64,000 bases of DNA, from assembly GCF_022376445.1 (NCBI RefSeq), contig NW_025955029.1:151361-215360 (forward strand), in the 5' to 3' direction. How positions within the stretch are numbered: position 1 is the first letter of the stretch; every line of letters starts with the position of its first letter. Source of the DNA: Fomitopsis serialis (Eukaryota; Basidiomycota; Agaricomycetes; Polyporales; Fomitopsidaceae). Of the stretch, positions 35,054-45,560 are shown in pieces. The notes under the pieces were generated by a model. The model was not told where the DNA came from, made no database searches, and saw only the letters and a list, made by a program, of their open reading frames with translations. Position numbers and translations under genes: made by a program.

Positions 35054-36550
35054 AACGATGGCCGTCGGTTTGGCGGGGTCGAGGCCGGTGGTCTTTGCAT
35101 CAGACGTGTTCGCGTCGACGCAGTAGTGTGCTCGTCGCCGGGTGGCCGGGTGAATGTATGTTATGCGTGCGATGTATGTACAAGTAGTGAACCCAGTGCT
35201 CCAGTGATGCTCGCGAATCAATCAATTGCGTACGATATGACTCTGAGCTTGTACGAGGAACCAAAAACGAGCACAATTGGCCTCGAGTGGCCCCGGCGCT
35301 TCCCTGTTCTCGACAATACGCCCATGACTGCAACACGGTCGCCCGATTGAACATCACAACGGCCCTCGCGCGCACAGCCTCAACGCGTTAGCTAGTCCTC
35401 TGCCACGATTCAGCTAGTAGCACCACGGCGGCGCTCCAGGCATCTCGTGCATCGAGTCTCGATGGCCGCTCGCCCTCTAGAGCTCTACCCCGAGCCACTC
35501 CGGAACGAGCGACTCCGGAACGAGCGCGAGGACCGTTCACGACCCTGGTGCAAGGCGACTCAGGATGCGGATGCGGCCAGGCCTAGGATGGGAAAAGAGA
35601 AGGAGCACCCGTACCGCTGTGACGGGTCTGTACCGAGGCGGGTAAGGGTACAGGTCGATGGGACTCCGGTCAACGGAGAGGATTTCTGGCACACGGTGCG
35701 TCGTAGAAAGTTGTGAAGTCGTCTCGGTACTCATATATCATACCTCGTCCTAGATGCGACTGAGCTGGGATTCCATGATACACTTGTCTGCCCTGCCAGT
35801 GGCGTCCGTTACGTCTGCCTTCCTGTTCGCCACATCCATCCTGCCGTCCACCGAGCTTGCGCCATCAGCGTGTACGTGCCCTCGACCGTCCCGCTGGGCC
35901 TATTCTACGCAGCTCTCACGCTGTACATCGCCTCGCTCGTCCTAGTCGCGATCACCCCATGTGGGCTGCCACTGCACTTCCCGCCGGAGCAGATCTTCCC
36001 GGGGAAGGTCACCGCGAAGACTGGCGACCTGCGGATCGTGCTCGCGGGCATGCGCGCGACGACGATCTTCCGGAACATGCGCGGCGCGATGAAGAAGCAC
36101 CATCTGCGTGCTCCGGAGTCGGCGGCCGCAGAGAACGGTGCCACCGACAGTGCGAATGCGGAAAACGGGGAGTTGAAGAGCGACGAAGACGGCGTCTTGG
36201 GCAAGGGTCGGATGTGGATCGCGTCAATGAATTCGCATGGCACTTGTTTACGTTGTTTGGTATACACCCTGTCGCCCCTCTCCCTTTGTGTGCGTCGGCG
36301 CGGGCGCTTGCGGTCTCTGGTCCGCTCTCCCGCTGCGGTGTCTACGGTGCATCGCCTGCCCTGATCGTACACCCTGCCTGTCGACGTCCGCTCGCCCGCT
36401 TCAATCCTTCCACATCGGGCAGCCGCGCCGAGGTTGCAGGCAGGCTGTGAGGTCCTGCGCACGTTCTCAATACACAGATTTGATGAGGTGGCCGAGCCCG
36501 CATCTGTCGCTCGCGTCTGCGGTAACACGACGGACGAGTAAGTAAAGTAC
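35054..36550. other. Gene-poor; possible membrane-protein fragment at 35.8-36.2 kb
   Basis: A reading near 35865-36230 contains a hydrophobic stretch (STVPLGLFYAALTLYIASL) followed by GKVTAKTGDLRIVLAGMRA and an acidic tail; an upstream hydrophobic reading (LPVASVTSAFLFATSILP) could be spliced to it. Neither end can be fixed and no family is recognised. A 16-bp direct duplication (CTCCGGAACGAGCG) lies at 35498-35525. Confidence 0.35.
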
Positions 36551-38199
36551 GCGACTCTCTCGCAAGCGGTCCATTACTTATCTTCGTTGTTTGCTTCGGT
36601 AGACATGTCCCGGCTTCGGCATAGCGGTAGCTAGGAAAACAACAGATGGCACCAACATCAGGCTCGCGTACGGTCGCAGGTCAGCATTTATGGCTGTCAC
36701 TGACCCAGTGCTCGCCATCTCCACGGCCCCTCCGAGCCATCTAAACTCAGTCAACATGAGTTTTGCGCAGGACGGCGTATACCAGTCGGCGATAACGCGG
36801 CATAGTGAGTAATGACCGTTTATGCATGACTATCACTGACCACTCACCATCTTTCCATGGGGTTCGCCACGATACGTCGCCCTCGCCCATCAGTGCAATA
36901 CCGCCTCGTGATGACCGTTTGGCCTGCTGTTTCGCTTGTCGATCTGTCGCATCGCCGATTGCGACGTCCCCCGACATCCGTCAAGAGCCCCCGCGATAGA
37001 TGCCGTGGCGGGCCACTGAAGGTAGATTCGTGAAGGTCGCAGTTTTTGTATGAAGGTCGGTCCACCGGACGGTGATCTGTCATGGTCTGCACTAAGTTTC
37101 GTTGATTCTATTGATTTTGTTGATTTCCATAATGGATTGACTTCACTGAGTTTCATGGATTGTGTTGAATTGAGTACATAGGCTAGCTGTACTGAATTTG
37201 GTGGATTGTATTGGATAGACTACATAGGCTGGCTGTACTGAATTTATATGATTGCATGATTGTGATGAACAAAGTACATAGGCTGGTTGTACTGATTTTG
37301 TTGAATAGGGTATACAGGCTGTCTGTACTGATTGTGCTGATTTTGTTGAATAGGGTATACAGGTTGTTTGTACTGAAGAAACCACTTAGGCTGGTTGTAC
37401 TGATTGTGCTGATTTTGTTGAATAGAGTGCACAGGTTGTTTGTGCTGAAAAGACTGCATAGGCTGGTTGTACTGATTGTGCTGATTTAGCTGAACAGAGT
37501 ATACAAGTTGACTGTGCTGAATAGACCACATAGGTTGGGTGTACTGATTTTGTTGAATGATTGGAAAATGTAGGCTGGTTCAAGTCTGGACCAGATATGA
37601 AGGGCTATTTCATTTTGTGATTACTATGAGTCCATCTGATTGATTTCCAAAGAATACTCATCATGCCACCACTACATACATGTGAGCTATCATAGGATAT
37701 TCGATTTGAGGCCCAAGTAATGATCATATGTAAGTGGCTGCATTATCCATACTATACTTTTGTGCTCATTTTGATCTCCATACATTGATACATGTGAGCC
37801 TCAGTCTGGGCTTACTCAGGGGGTCATTTTGAATATTACCCCAGTAAGACTTAAGTGGCCTCTGAATGACTCCTAGTGTTACATTGTGATTTCATACTGG
37901 AGACATTCAGAATGAAATCAAGATGATCCTCATATGCAAGTGGCTGCCTCATGCCAGCTATACCTGGGGTTCATTTTAATTGTGTTCAGCATGAGGCTTG
38001 TGAGATACTCTTGGACATATGGTAAGTTTATATAGAATGTGTTCATAATGTTCACCTTGTTTTGCAGCCGTGATGCGGCGTGATTCATTGTAAATTAACC
38101 CAACGTATTATCGGCTTAGTTAATGTAGGTAATATGCCGACTCTTTCACCCATAAAATGCGCATGCTGCGCCTTGATTCATTGGGTCACGTCTCCGGTG
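36551..38199. other. AT-rich, non-coding patch
   Basis: From about 37.0 to 38.2 kb base composition changes sharply to AT-rich against a GC-rich background. Two imperfect copies of a ~55-bp segment (ATGATC..CATATG.AAGTGGCTGC) lie near 37722 and 37922. No gene seen. Confidence 0.65.
37140..37590. repeat. Tandem repeat, ~42-54 bp units, about nine copies
   Basis: Units are variations of ATAGGCTGGTTGTACTGAT followed by TTTGTTGAATAGAGTACA. The minus strand of one frame is open for 95 codons (37531-37244) and reads Gln/Asn-rich (QNQHNQYNQP repeated); this follows from the repeat and is not taken as a gene. Confidence 0.85.
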
Positions 38200-38830
38200 T
38201 TTAGGACTCGCCAAGCAAGCATGTCTGCCCGCCTGCAGTGACCGCGGAAGACGGACGACCTCGCATGTTTTGGTGTCGTAACCAAGTCGTAACGGTAGAC
38301 GGATTGCGAGTCTGTGAGTACGTGATAGGATCGTTCACAACAAGGATCTTCCGAGCGTATCTGAGTCTCATCAAGCTCGAAAGAAGCCGCAACGGAACTG
38401 GCCCGTGACTCACCGGAACGACCGTAGTTGCCCTACAAGCCTCCACCGTCAGTGGCCTCCGCAGATGCAGTTTGCGTCGACTGTCAAGCGTTGTTATGAC
38501 TCGGATCGCAGGTCGTATGAGCAGCCTAGAAGTAGAGAGAAGAGGATAGGCGGGAGTCGAGCTCACGCGCGTCGAATTAAGACCGCGCCCACCGGAACGG
38601 AGGACGGGGACCGACATGCAACGGCTGGAGGCGGCAAGAGTCTGCACGCTATAATCTCGAGTCGTGTCGAGGAGACCTTTGTGCGCATGTTGGTCAGATC
38701 CTTGCACGCGAGACGGTGACGCGTATGGCCTTCAGGGGAGCGTGCATCGCGGAACGGCCGTGCACAATCTGCAGAGGGCGGGTACGCTTGAGACGCGACA
38801 GGTGGTCGATATCATCGTCGGTGTCGCAGC
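38200..38830. repeat. Dispersed repeat, copy A
   Basis: Shares order and wording with 53520-54110: GAAGACGGACGACC, TCTCATCA.GCTCGAAAGAAG, CACCGGAACGACC, TTGCCCTACAAGCCTCCA, GATCGCAG.TCGTATGAGCA, ATGCAACG.CTGGA.GCGG, GAGGA..CCT.TGTGCG and CCTTCAGG. Copies are in the same direction and diverged with indels. On the minus strand both keep a VEACRAT.VVPVS reading, but no product is supported. 38831-39103 holds nothing else. Confidence 0.8.
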
Positions 38831-39103
38831 GGGTGGCCAGTGAGCGAGAGGCGCTCTCTTTCAAGGGAGCGGAGAAGAGAGAGAGGCGGGACGGATGACG
38901 TGACTGACGAGAGCGGCCGTGGACACTTCCTCTAGATCCAACGCAGTTAGACACAAGCTACGATACGGTACATTTTTATAATCATGGACGATGCACGCGT
39001 ACGGTGACGTACGCCTGTGCACACGAACACTCACTGGCAGCGCGTCGCGCATATGCTTGGGTCACCAGGGCAGATCAACCTACACAGTGTTCGACCCTCC
39101 GAT

Positions 39104-42078
39104 TCAGGCGGCTCCCTCAGGCTCGTCGATCTCGTCCTCCCCAGGATGCTCCGATTCGTCGGTTCCAGCCTGCACGTTCGCGGGCTTGCTACTGGAGGCT
39201 TCAGCCTGAGGGCTGTCGTCGGCTGCCAGGTCCTGCGCGTCGGGCTTCGCGACATTCGCGGTCTTCGTTGGGGGGCCCTTGCTCACTGGCCTGGCACTGG
39301 TCGGCTTCACCGCAGACGTCGGGTTCGCCGCAGACGTCGGGTTCGCCGCAGACGCCGGCTTAACCATAGACATCGTCGTCACTGCAGATGCCAATGGAGA
39401 CACCGATGGAAACGCGGCCCTGTTGCTGAGCTTCGCACGCATCCGCTCGAAGTTGAGGAAGCTCGTGCCCTTGGTGGCAGGCTCAGGTTCGTCGATGTTG
39501 CCCAAGTTGAGTCGCCCGCTTTGTGTGCGTGCATAGCAGTGAGTCACCAGCAAGGGTGGACACGTCGGACTCACGAGATGTGGCCCCAGATTTCCTTCTT
39601 CGTCTCGTCGTAGTACTCAGGGAGCTCGTCCTGCAGTGTCTCGAGGATCGCCATGAGACTGTCCCACCTGCGACGGAGGGACGTCATGCTGTTGACGGGC
39701 GGATAACATGATGTGGATGCTACTTACCTGGCTGCGAACAGCTTGTTCGTGAAGTTAGAATGTCCGTGTTTCACGATCTCCGTGAGCGCCCACTCGATCT
39801 GCGAGTGCGACCATTCAGTGCTGGATATGATCGGAAGATCAAAGCAAAGCACGGCCTACTCACAGCATTGCATACCAGGGCTATCAGATTGTCGGGTACC
39901 TTGGCGAACTCCTCTATCGCGGCATGCAGATTGGCATCTGCACGCGCTCCCAATGCCCAGTGCTGGAAGATCACCTCGGAGATGGCAGGATGGCGAAAGG
40001 GCCCGTCCTCGTTGAAGTGACTTGCCTGCAGCCTCCGGCGTAAGTGATTCGGCGCACGTAGGCTACGCCACTGCCCACCTTTACGTCCAGACGCTTACGA
40101 CTGTCAAAGACCAGGCTGATGTCGCTAAACACGAAGTTGGGGATATTACGGGATCCCGTGCCGTCGTTGACCTGCGTCGGATGCGCCTTGAGCAGCCAAG
40201 CGGCCGCGCTGCTTCTCTGTTCGGCAGACAGCCCACGGAGACCGTACAACGGCTCGATGACGCTCTCCGCCTTCTTCCTCAACTCGTTGCGGAGCTGTGA
40301 TGCGCAGGCCCAGACCTACGAACGGATCAGCGCGCTCTCTGAAGTTGCAGACTGCGTGTCGCTCACAATAGTAGAGACACGCTTCTGCAGCTCCTTGCGC
40401 TCCGCCTTCTCCTCCTTAGTCTCCTTCCTGTCGCTCTTCTTCTTCGGGGCGCGAGCATCTGGAAGCCGGCTTTCAAGGCCCTGATGCGGCGTCCTTCCTT
40501 GTCACACGTCTCGTGCGCATCGTTCAAGCTGGCTTCAACGAGGGCATTTTTTTCCGGTAGACGGTCGCTGGGCACCGAGGTCTCCGACGTCCAAGCCGAC
40601 TTGAGCGCGATGCGCAGACGCAGGCAGTTCTGCGAGGCGGAGACCAGCGCCCTGACGTCGGTCGGAAGGTCGGTCATCTTGGCGCGCTGTTTTTTGGTGC
40701 GCGTGCCCATCCGAGTCGACCGTCGACGCGTGCCTTGCCCGTTTGCCGTCTTGGTACGCAAGACCTGCGGGATTAGCGGAATTAGCTCGTACTTCGCTTC
40801 TGTGACGCGCAGCTCACCACTACGTCGTCGTCATCGTCAATCTCATCGATTTCACTGCGCTCTTCCTCTTCTCCCTTCTCCGTTTCGCCGTTGTCGTCGT
40901 CTGCGTCTGCATCTGCGTCTGCATCATCGTCGCTGACCCCAGCATCGCGATCGTCATCGCTCTTGTCAGCATCACTTGCGCTGATTGGCTTCGTAGCCGT
41001 TGCTTTGCTGACTACTCTAGAGACATCTTTACCCTTGCCGCTCGCAGCTGTCTGCGACATCTTGTCGCTCCCGCGAAGCTGTGAATGTCTGCAATGAGCG
41101 TCGTGCATGTGGGAGACGAAGAAGCGATGGAGCTAGGTACCTTGTTTTTACTCGAGAGACCAGGCTGCGCCTTCTTCGCGGCTTGCGTAGCCTGCTGACT
41201 TTCGTCGCCGCTGTTGCTCCTGTCTTCGGAATTTTCGCTGGGCTGTCTGGCCTTCGACATCGTCGTCATCTGGCCTGCCGGGTAGTTAACCTAGTATCGA
41301 ACATAAATCATCGCTACGGTAGTTAGTGAGCGCACCGAGTGACTGAGCAACCGCAGCCTCATCGTCGTCCAGGTCGAATGAGCTTTTCGCCAGTTTTGCA
41401 GGTGGTTTCAGTGTAACCTTGCCGGCCAGCTTTCGCTTAGGCTTGGACTTAGGCTGTGCCTTGGCTTTAATAGTAAGGCATATAACATCAGAAGGAATCT
41501 ATCGCTGCAAAAATACCACAGACGTACGCTGGGACGCAACTGTTCTCGACTTCCGGCTCTTGTTCTTCTGTCCCTCTGAGTCATTCCCACTTTCTTCGTC
41601 CTCGCCTTTGGTGATCTCGTCGTTGACATGTACATCTTCGCCGACTATAGCGTGCTCCGCTTCATCAGAGTCTTGAACCACTTTCTTCTTCTTGTACTTG
41701 CGAGGCTGCCGCTCTTCTTCGCTCGAGTCCTGGCGATCTGCGTTCATAATCGCGGCGGATCTCTTGCGCGTGTCTGACGCTGCCTCGTTGACGCAAATCA
41801 ATGCAAACCAAGCGTCACTCACTTTTCTGGAGCGACACCTTTGCGCTCTTGGTGGCCCCCTTCGCCATCTCGCGAAGCTGGGCGAGAGCCTGCCTGTCCG
41901 CAAGAGACAGGCGAGACGAGTCGATGGTCGGGATATCCGAGTCGCTTCCTGACGACGCCTCGCTGGCTTGCTCTCGAGCCTTTGCACGATCTTGTTTGCC
42001 GGCGCCTCGCCTGGAGGTGGAGCGTTCGTCTGTAGCGGATGCTTGTTTTCGAGCGGCGGAGCCAGTGCGTGGTCCCAT
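39104..42078 (-). CDS. 12-exon acidic protein with DUF6532-like region
   Basis: Minus-strand exons 42078-41823, 41779-41528, 41464-41318, 41274-41141, 41078-40818, 40764-40506, 40458-40367, 40294-40079, 40025-39864, 39798-39728, 39667-39575 and 39518-39104 sum to 2358 nt (785 aa), all phases correct. The N-terminal ~350 residues are acidic/basic and disordered (DDDADADADADDD, KYKKKKVVQDSDE), suggesting a nuclear protein. The middle has LRNELRKKAESVIEPLYG, NIPNFVFSDIS, GPFRHPAISEVIFQHW, NLIALVCNAIEWALTE and FTNKLFAARWDSL, which match my memory of the fungal DUF6532 pattern (LR...A.......YG; HP.I...I...WF; IAL..TAI...L.EW). The C-terminus has three copies of a six-residue unit (PTSAAN, coded by an 18-bp DNA repeat near 39310-39360) and an acidic end. 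Function unknown. Confidence 0.7.
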
Positions 42079-42524
42079 TCTGGCAGTGCGTGGAACACAG
42101 AAGCTGGCAGCGAGTAGAATGCGAACCGAGGATGAGGCAAAGTGAAAACCGGACGTACCCGAACTAAGCCGGGACCTGTCCAGAGAAGGTCCTGACAGCT
42201 GCTGTCAACGGCGACGCAAGCAATTGAAACACGCAACGCTAGTCTGTGGGCAGGTACATTAGTCATCTGAGTCTGCCTCAATCTGCCGTCAGTTGTGATG
42301 CTACATTGCTACTGCAGTCTCAGCCGCTCCTCCGCAGCCACCAGCGAGAAGCCCCTTTGTGGCGTGACCGCGTCCATCTCCGGACGCGCGTGGGTGGCGC
42401 AAACGCGTTGACGCATACCGCCGCGACCACCTCGCCCGCCGTCCATCCCGCGCATCATTCCTCTCAGGTTATAGCCTGTTCCTGTCCGACGATAGCCTTC
42501 CTGCGCGCCGCCGACTACACCGCC
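42079..42524. other. Intergenic, upstream of the minus-strand gene
   Basis: 5' flank of the 39104-42078 gene and left flank of the desaturase remnant. No gene recognised. Confidence 0.5.
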
Positions 42525-42830
42525 CACACTTGTACGCCCTTCGCTCCGCCCCCGCCCTCCATCAAGGCCATCCACGCAGCCGTGCCAAAGCACCTCTTTG
42601 CGTGGTCGACGCCAGGTCGTATGTTCTATGTGGTTGCCACGTCTTCCTCACCGACGGCTTCTGTCCGTTCGCAATGCAAATGATGTGCTCGTGTCGGTGC
42701 TGCTTGGTCCCTCCGGCGCAAGAGGAGCGCACGCGTTGAGGTCATGCTGGAGTGGGTGATGTGGGCGACGTATTGGTTCTGGCAGACTCGGACCGTCGTA
42801 TTCATGGGCATCTGGTGGGCATCCCGTTGT
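42525..42830 (+). pseudogene. Delta-12 fatty-acid desaturase remnant
   Basis: Three in-order pieces of the N-terminal part of a membrane fatty-acid desaturase: PPPSIKAIHAAVPKHLFAWS and GRMFYV (42535-42640), VLCGCHVFLTDGF after a frameshift (42630-42665), and MWATYWFWQTRTVVFMGIW (42755-42820). In fungal delta-12 enzymes these read IxDAIPxHxFxRS..SxxYVxxD, and YWxxQGxxxTGxWVxAHECGH. The three His boxes that bind the di-iron centre should follow directly but are missing. Frameshifts and truncation mark a pseudogene. Confidence 0.6.
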
Positions 42831-45560
42831 TGGTGCTTGTGCATCTACGAGACAAGACTCCCACTGACCGCCCGCACTTACCACAGGACACGAGGTGTGC
42901 AGACCCGGCTATCCTACCCCCCCCAAGTTGGCCGCCACCTCGCCGCCTGGTCCGACCTCGATCTGCACCCAGTGCGGCCGTGACGCGCTTTCGCGAAGCT
43001 GCGGGTGAATGCCGTCCTCGGGATGGGCCTCCTCACGTCGTACCGTACTCAGGCTGGGCCTGGCGGCCAACCTAGCGGTCGCACCATGTGAGTCTTTCCG
43101 CCGAGTACGCGGTCCCGAAGTCTCTTCTCTTTGGAGCGTCTCCGGGACTTTAATGTGAATGCTGATGGCGGTCATATTACACAGAAGGGCATGAGCAGCC
43201 TCCATCACGACGAGACGTATCGCCTGCAGACGCGCGAGGACTTCGACTTCCCGCCGGAAGGTGCGTCGCGTCTCCGTCGTTGCCATCGCGAATCTCTGAA
43301 GACGGGAAAGTAGAGAAGGGGATCGACTACCACGAGACGGTCGGGCAGACACCGCTGTGCACACTTCGGGGGCGGTCCTCCGGCAGATCTTGTATGCTTC
43401 CCCGTCTCTGTGCTTCATTTAAGTTGACTGTCGTGTTGTAGGGGATCCCATCTTTACTTTAGTACGTGATCCGATCCGAGACTCGCGGTCGTCTCACTGT
43501 TGACTGACACGCGCGCGTTCGCAGACGTAACCGCAAGGGAACCTGAAGTAACCCCCCGGACGAGTGTATGTTGCGTGCCGCTTGCTATAGCGCACTGACG
43601 AGCACCATCGCGCGAACAAGCCGAGCTCGCAGCTAGGAATTCGATTAGCATATATCCCAGCAAGGTGCTGCGAATGGTGAACATCGACTTGCGTGCGAGA
43701 TAAAGGCACAGGTCGCCCGCAATCGATGGTCGACCCACTCCCTCGCTCGCTTGTGCAGGATGTCACACTGGTCCGCACGAGGCCCTCCGCTTACAACACT
43801 CGGAATGCTGATACGTCCTGGACAGGGTATTTATCGTCGTCTCGGATGTTCTGATCGCGAGGAGGCTTGTGGTCCTCGGCGTTTGGAGAGGGAACTTGCA
43901 TTAGGGGAAGGTGTACCTCGCGCCGTGGCTGGTACGTCCCTCCGCTTCATTTGTTGCCCAGCGGGTCTCATCCACGTCATCAATAGTGGACCAGCAACTG
44001 ATGAGCATATCCCGTTCACGAGACAAGGAGATGCTGACGGCGTTGCTGGCGGATCAGGATCCTTACGGTGACGTACCTCCAGCACTCGCACCCGACGGTA
44101 CCGTATTACATAGTGCGTTGCTGGTGCGTTGAGAAGCCGGATGAACGCGTGCTGACCTTTATGCATCTAGAGCTCGTATTTGATCGAACTACCGGCCAGA
44201 AGGAGGTATGGCGCCTGGCGGAACATGTAGACGATTCCGTGTGCGTGTCTCCACCTGACGCAAATCAGATCAATGCGGCACGCATCGCTGGACATACGGT
44301 ACATACGGCCGCAGCGGACGAGGCTGTCTTCGCCCATGGTCCCTGACGACACCCGACGTCACCCGGTTCTATCGCGTTGTCTACCCAACTCTCCTGGCTG
44401 CCTCGCAGAATACCGCCTATTTATGGGACTTGCCTTCAGCTTGGGCTTGAGCGTGAGACCGCAGTCTACCGCATTGAACGTTTGAGCCCGGCCGGCCAGT
44501 CACGCGTACGGCACTCAGCACTCTCTCCTCTGCTTCGCTCGTCCGTCTCACTGTCATTCGTGCTTTGCAAGACCTGGAGCTCTTGGGCCCCATACTGGAC
44601 GGGGAGCTTAGGATCAGCGCTGGTTCTAGCACCAGCCGTATGTTTGCGCCCACACGTCCCCGGCCCATCTCCCCGTACTCTCTGATTATTTCTTCCTACA
44701 ATTACCAGGTGACATCTACCTCCGCCAACTGGCAGCGATCCGCGCCGTCCCCGACCAGCCTGTCGACCGCACACATCACTTGTGAGTCTGTCCGCTGCCT
44801 TGCTGTGGTATTTGCGCACGTCCTGATGAGTCCATACTCTGAGACACTCACGATTCTCAGGACCCGAGTTTCTTCGCTCGATGAACGCCTCGTACAGCCC
44901 CAATGTTTCCACCGCGAGAGCGATACGACCCTGCGTGTCATACACGCTGGACGAAAGCTGAGCACTGAACTGAGATAACGGATTCGGGCTGCACGTCGAG
45001 CGACCAAGAACGGGTGAGTCATCTGTCGATTCAAACGGGGGACTGCGCATTTTGACGGGTGTTGCAGGATCAGCACTCAACGCCTGCCAGTGGTCTTTCC
45101 CCTCTCGTCGTCGGAATCTCCGGGTCAGGCAAGGGCACGGAAGCGAAATCCGAACAAGCCATTGGTACGTTCGCATCCGTCGTTCGTGGCACATACTGAC
45201 TTTCCCGGGCTTTCTTGTACCTCAGCCTAGCGAGGCTCCTTGTTCGCTAATCGGCCTCCCGCATACATCGAGCACATCACTAGCCTGTAGTTCGCCGACA
45301 CTGGACAAACAGACCTCTGGTGGGACATGAGGGTGGTCCGCCCGCGATGCAATGCGCGATAAAGCGCAACACACCGTCCTCGGTCTTGTGCTGGCCCTCC
45401 CGGCGTTGCGTCGTCACTCTTGAGAGGCACCGCAACCATGAAATCACCGGTTCCGCGTCCTCGATGCCTATGCGGTCCCCAGCGGATTAAGACGTAGGCT
45501 GAGGTAGCTAATACTCTCAAACGGCAACGCACTCGAAATCGAGATAGTTACCGTCAATCA
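42831..45560. other. Gene-poor zone with short coding-like relics
   Basis: No complete gene can be built. Short suggestive readings: GLLTSYRTQAGPGGQPSG at about 43020-43080; EKPDERVLTFMHLELVFDR at 44130-44190; PTLLAASQNTAYLWDLPSAW at 44375-44440, which resembles a WD40-type strand; and LVVGISGSGKGTEAKS at 45105-45155, which looks like a Walker-A loop after a good acceptor (TTGCAG). They are in different frames and probably belong to several decayed genes. Confidence 0.4.

Noticed and set aside
37244..37531. 95-codon Gln/Asn-rich minus-strand reading as a prion-like gene
   Set aside because: It follows directly from the tandem repeat, has no start context, splice sites or flanking gene structure.
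41499..42281. 260-codon minus-strand reading as a separate gene
   Set aside because: It is a read-through of exon 2 and its flanking introns of the 12-exon gene; the upstream part is out of frame with exon 1.
43020..43320. Exons around GLLTSYRTQAGPGGQPSG as part of the desaturase relic
   Set aside because: The sequence does not fit any desaturase region that I know; left as unassigned coding-like DNA.
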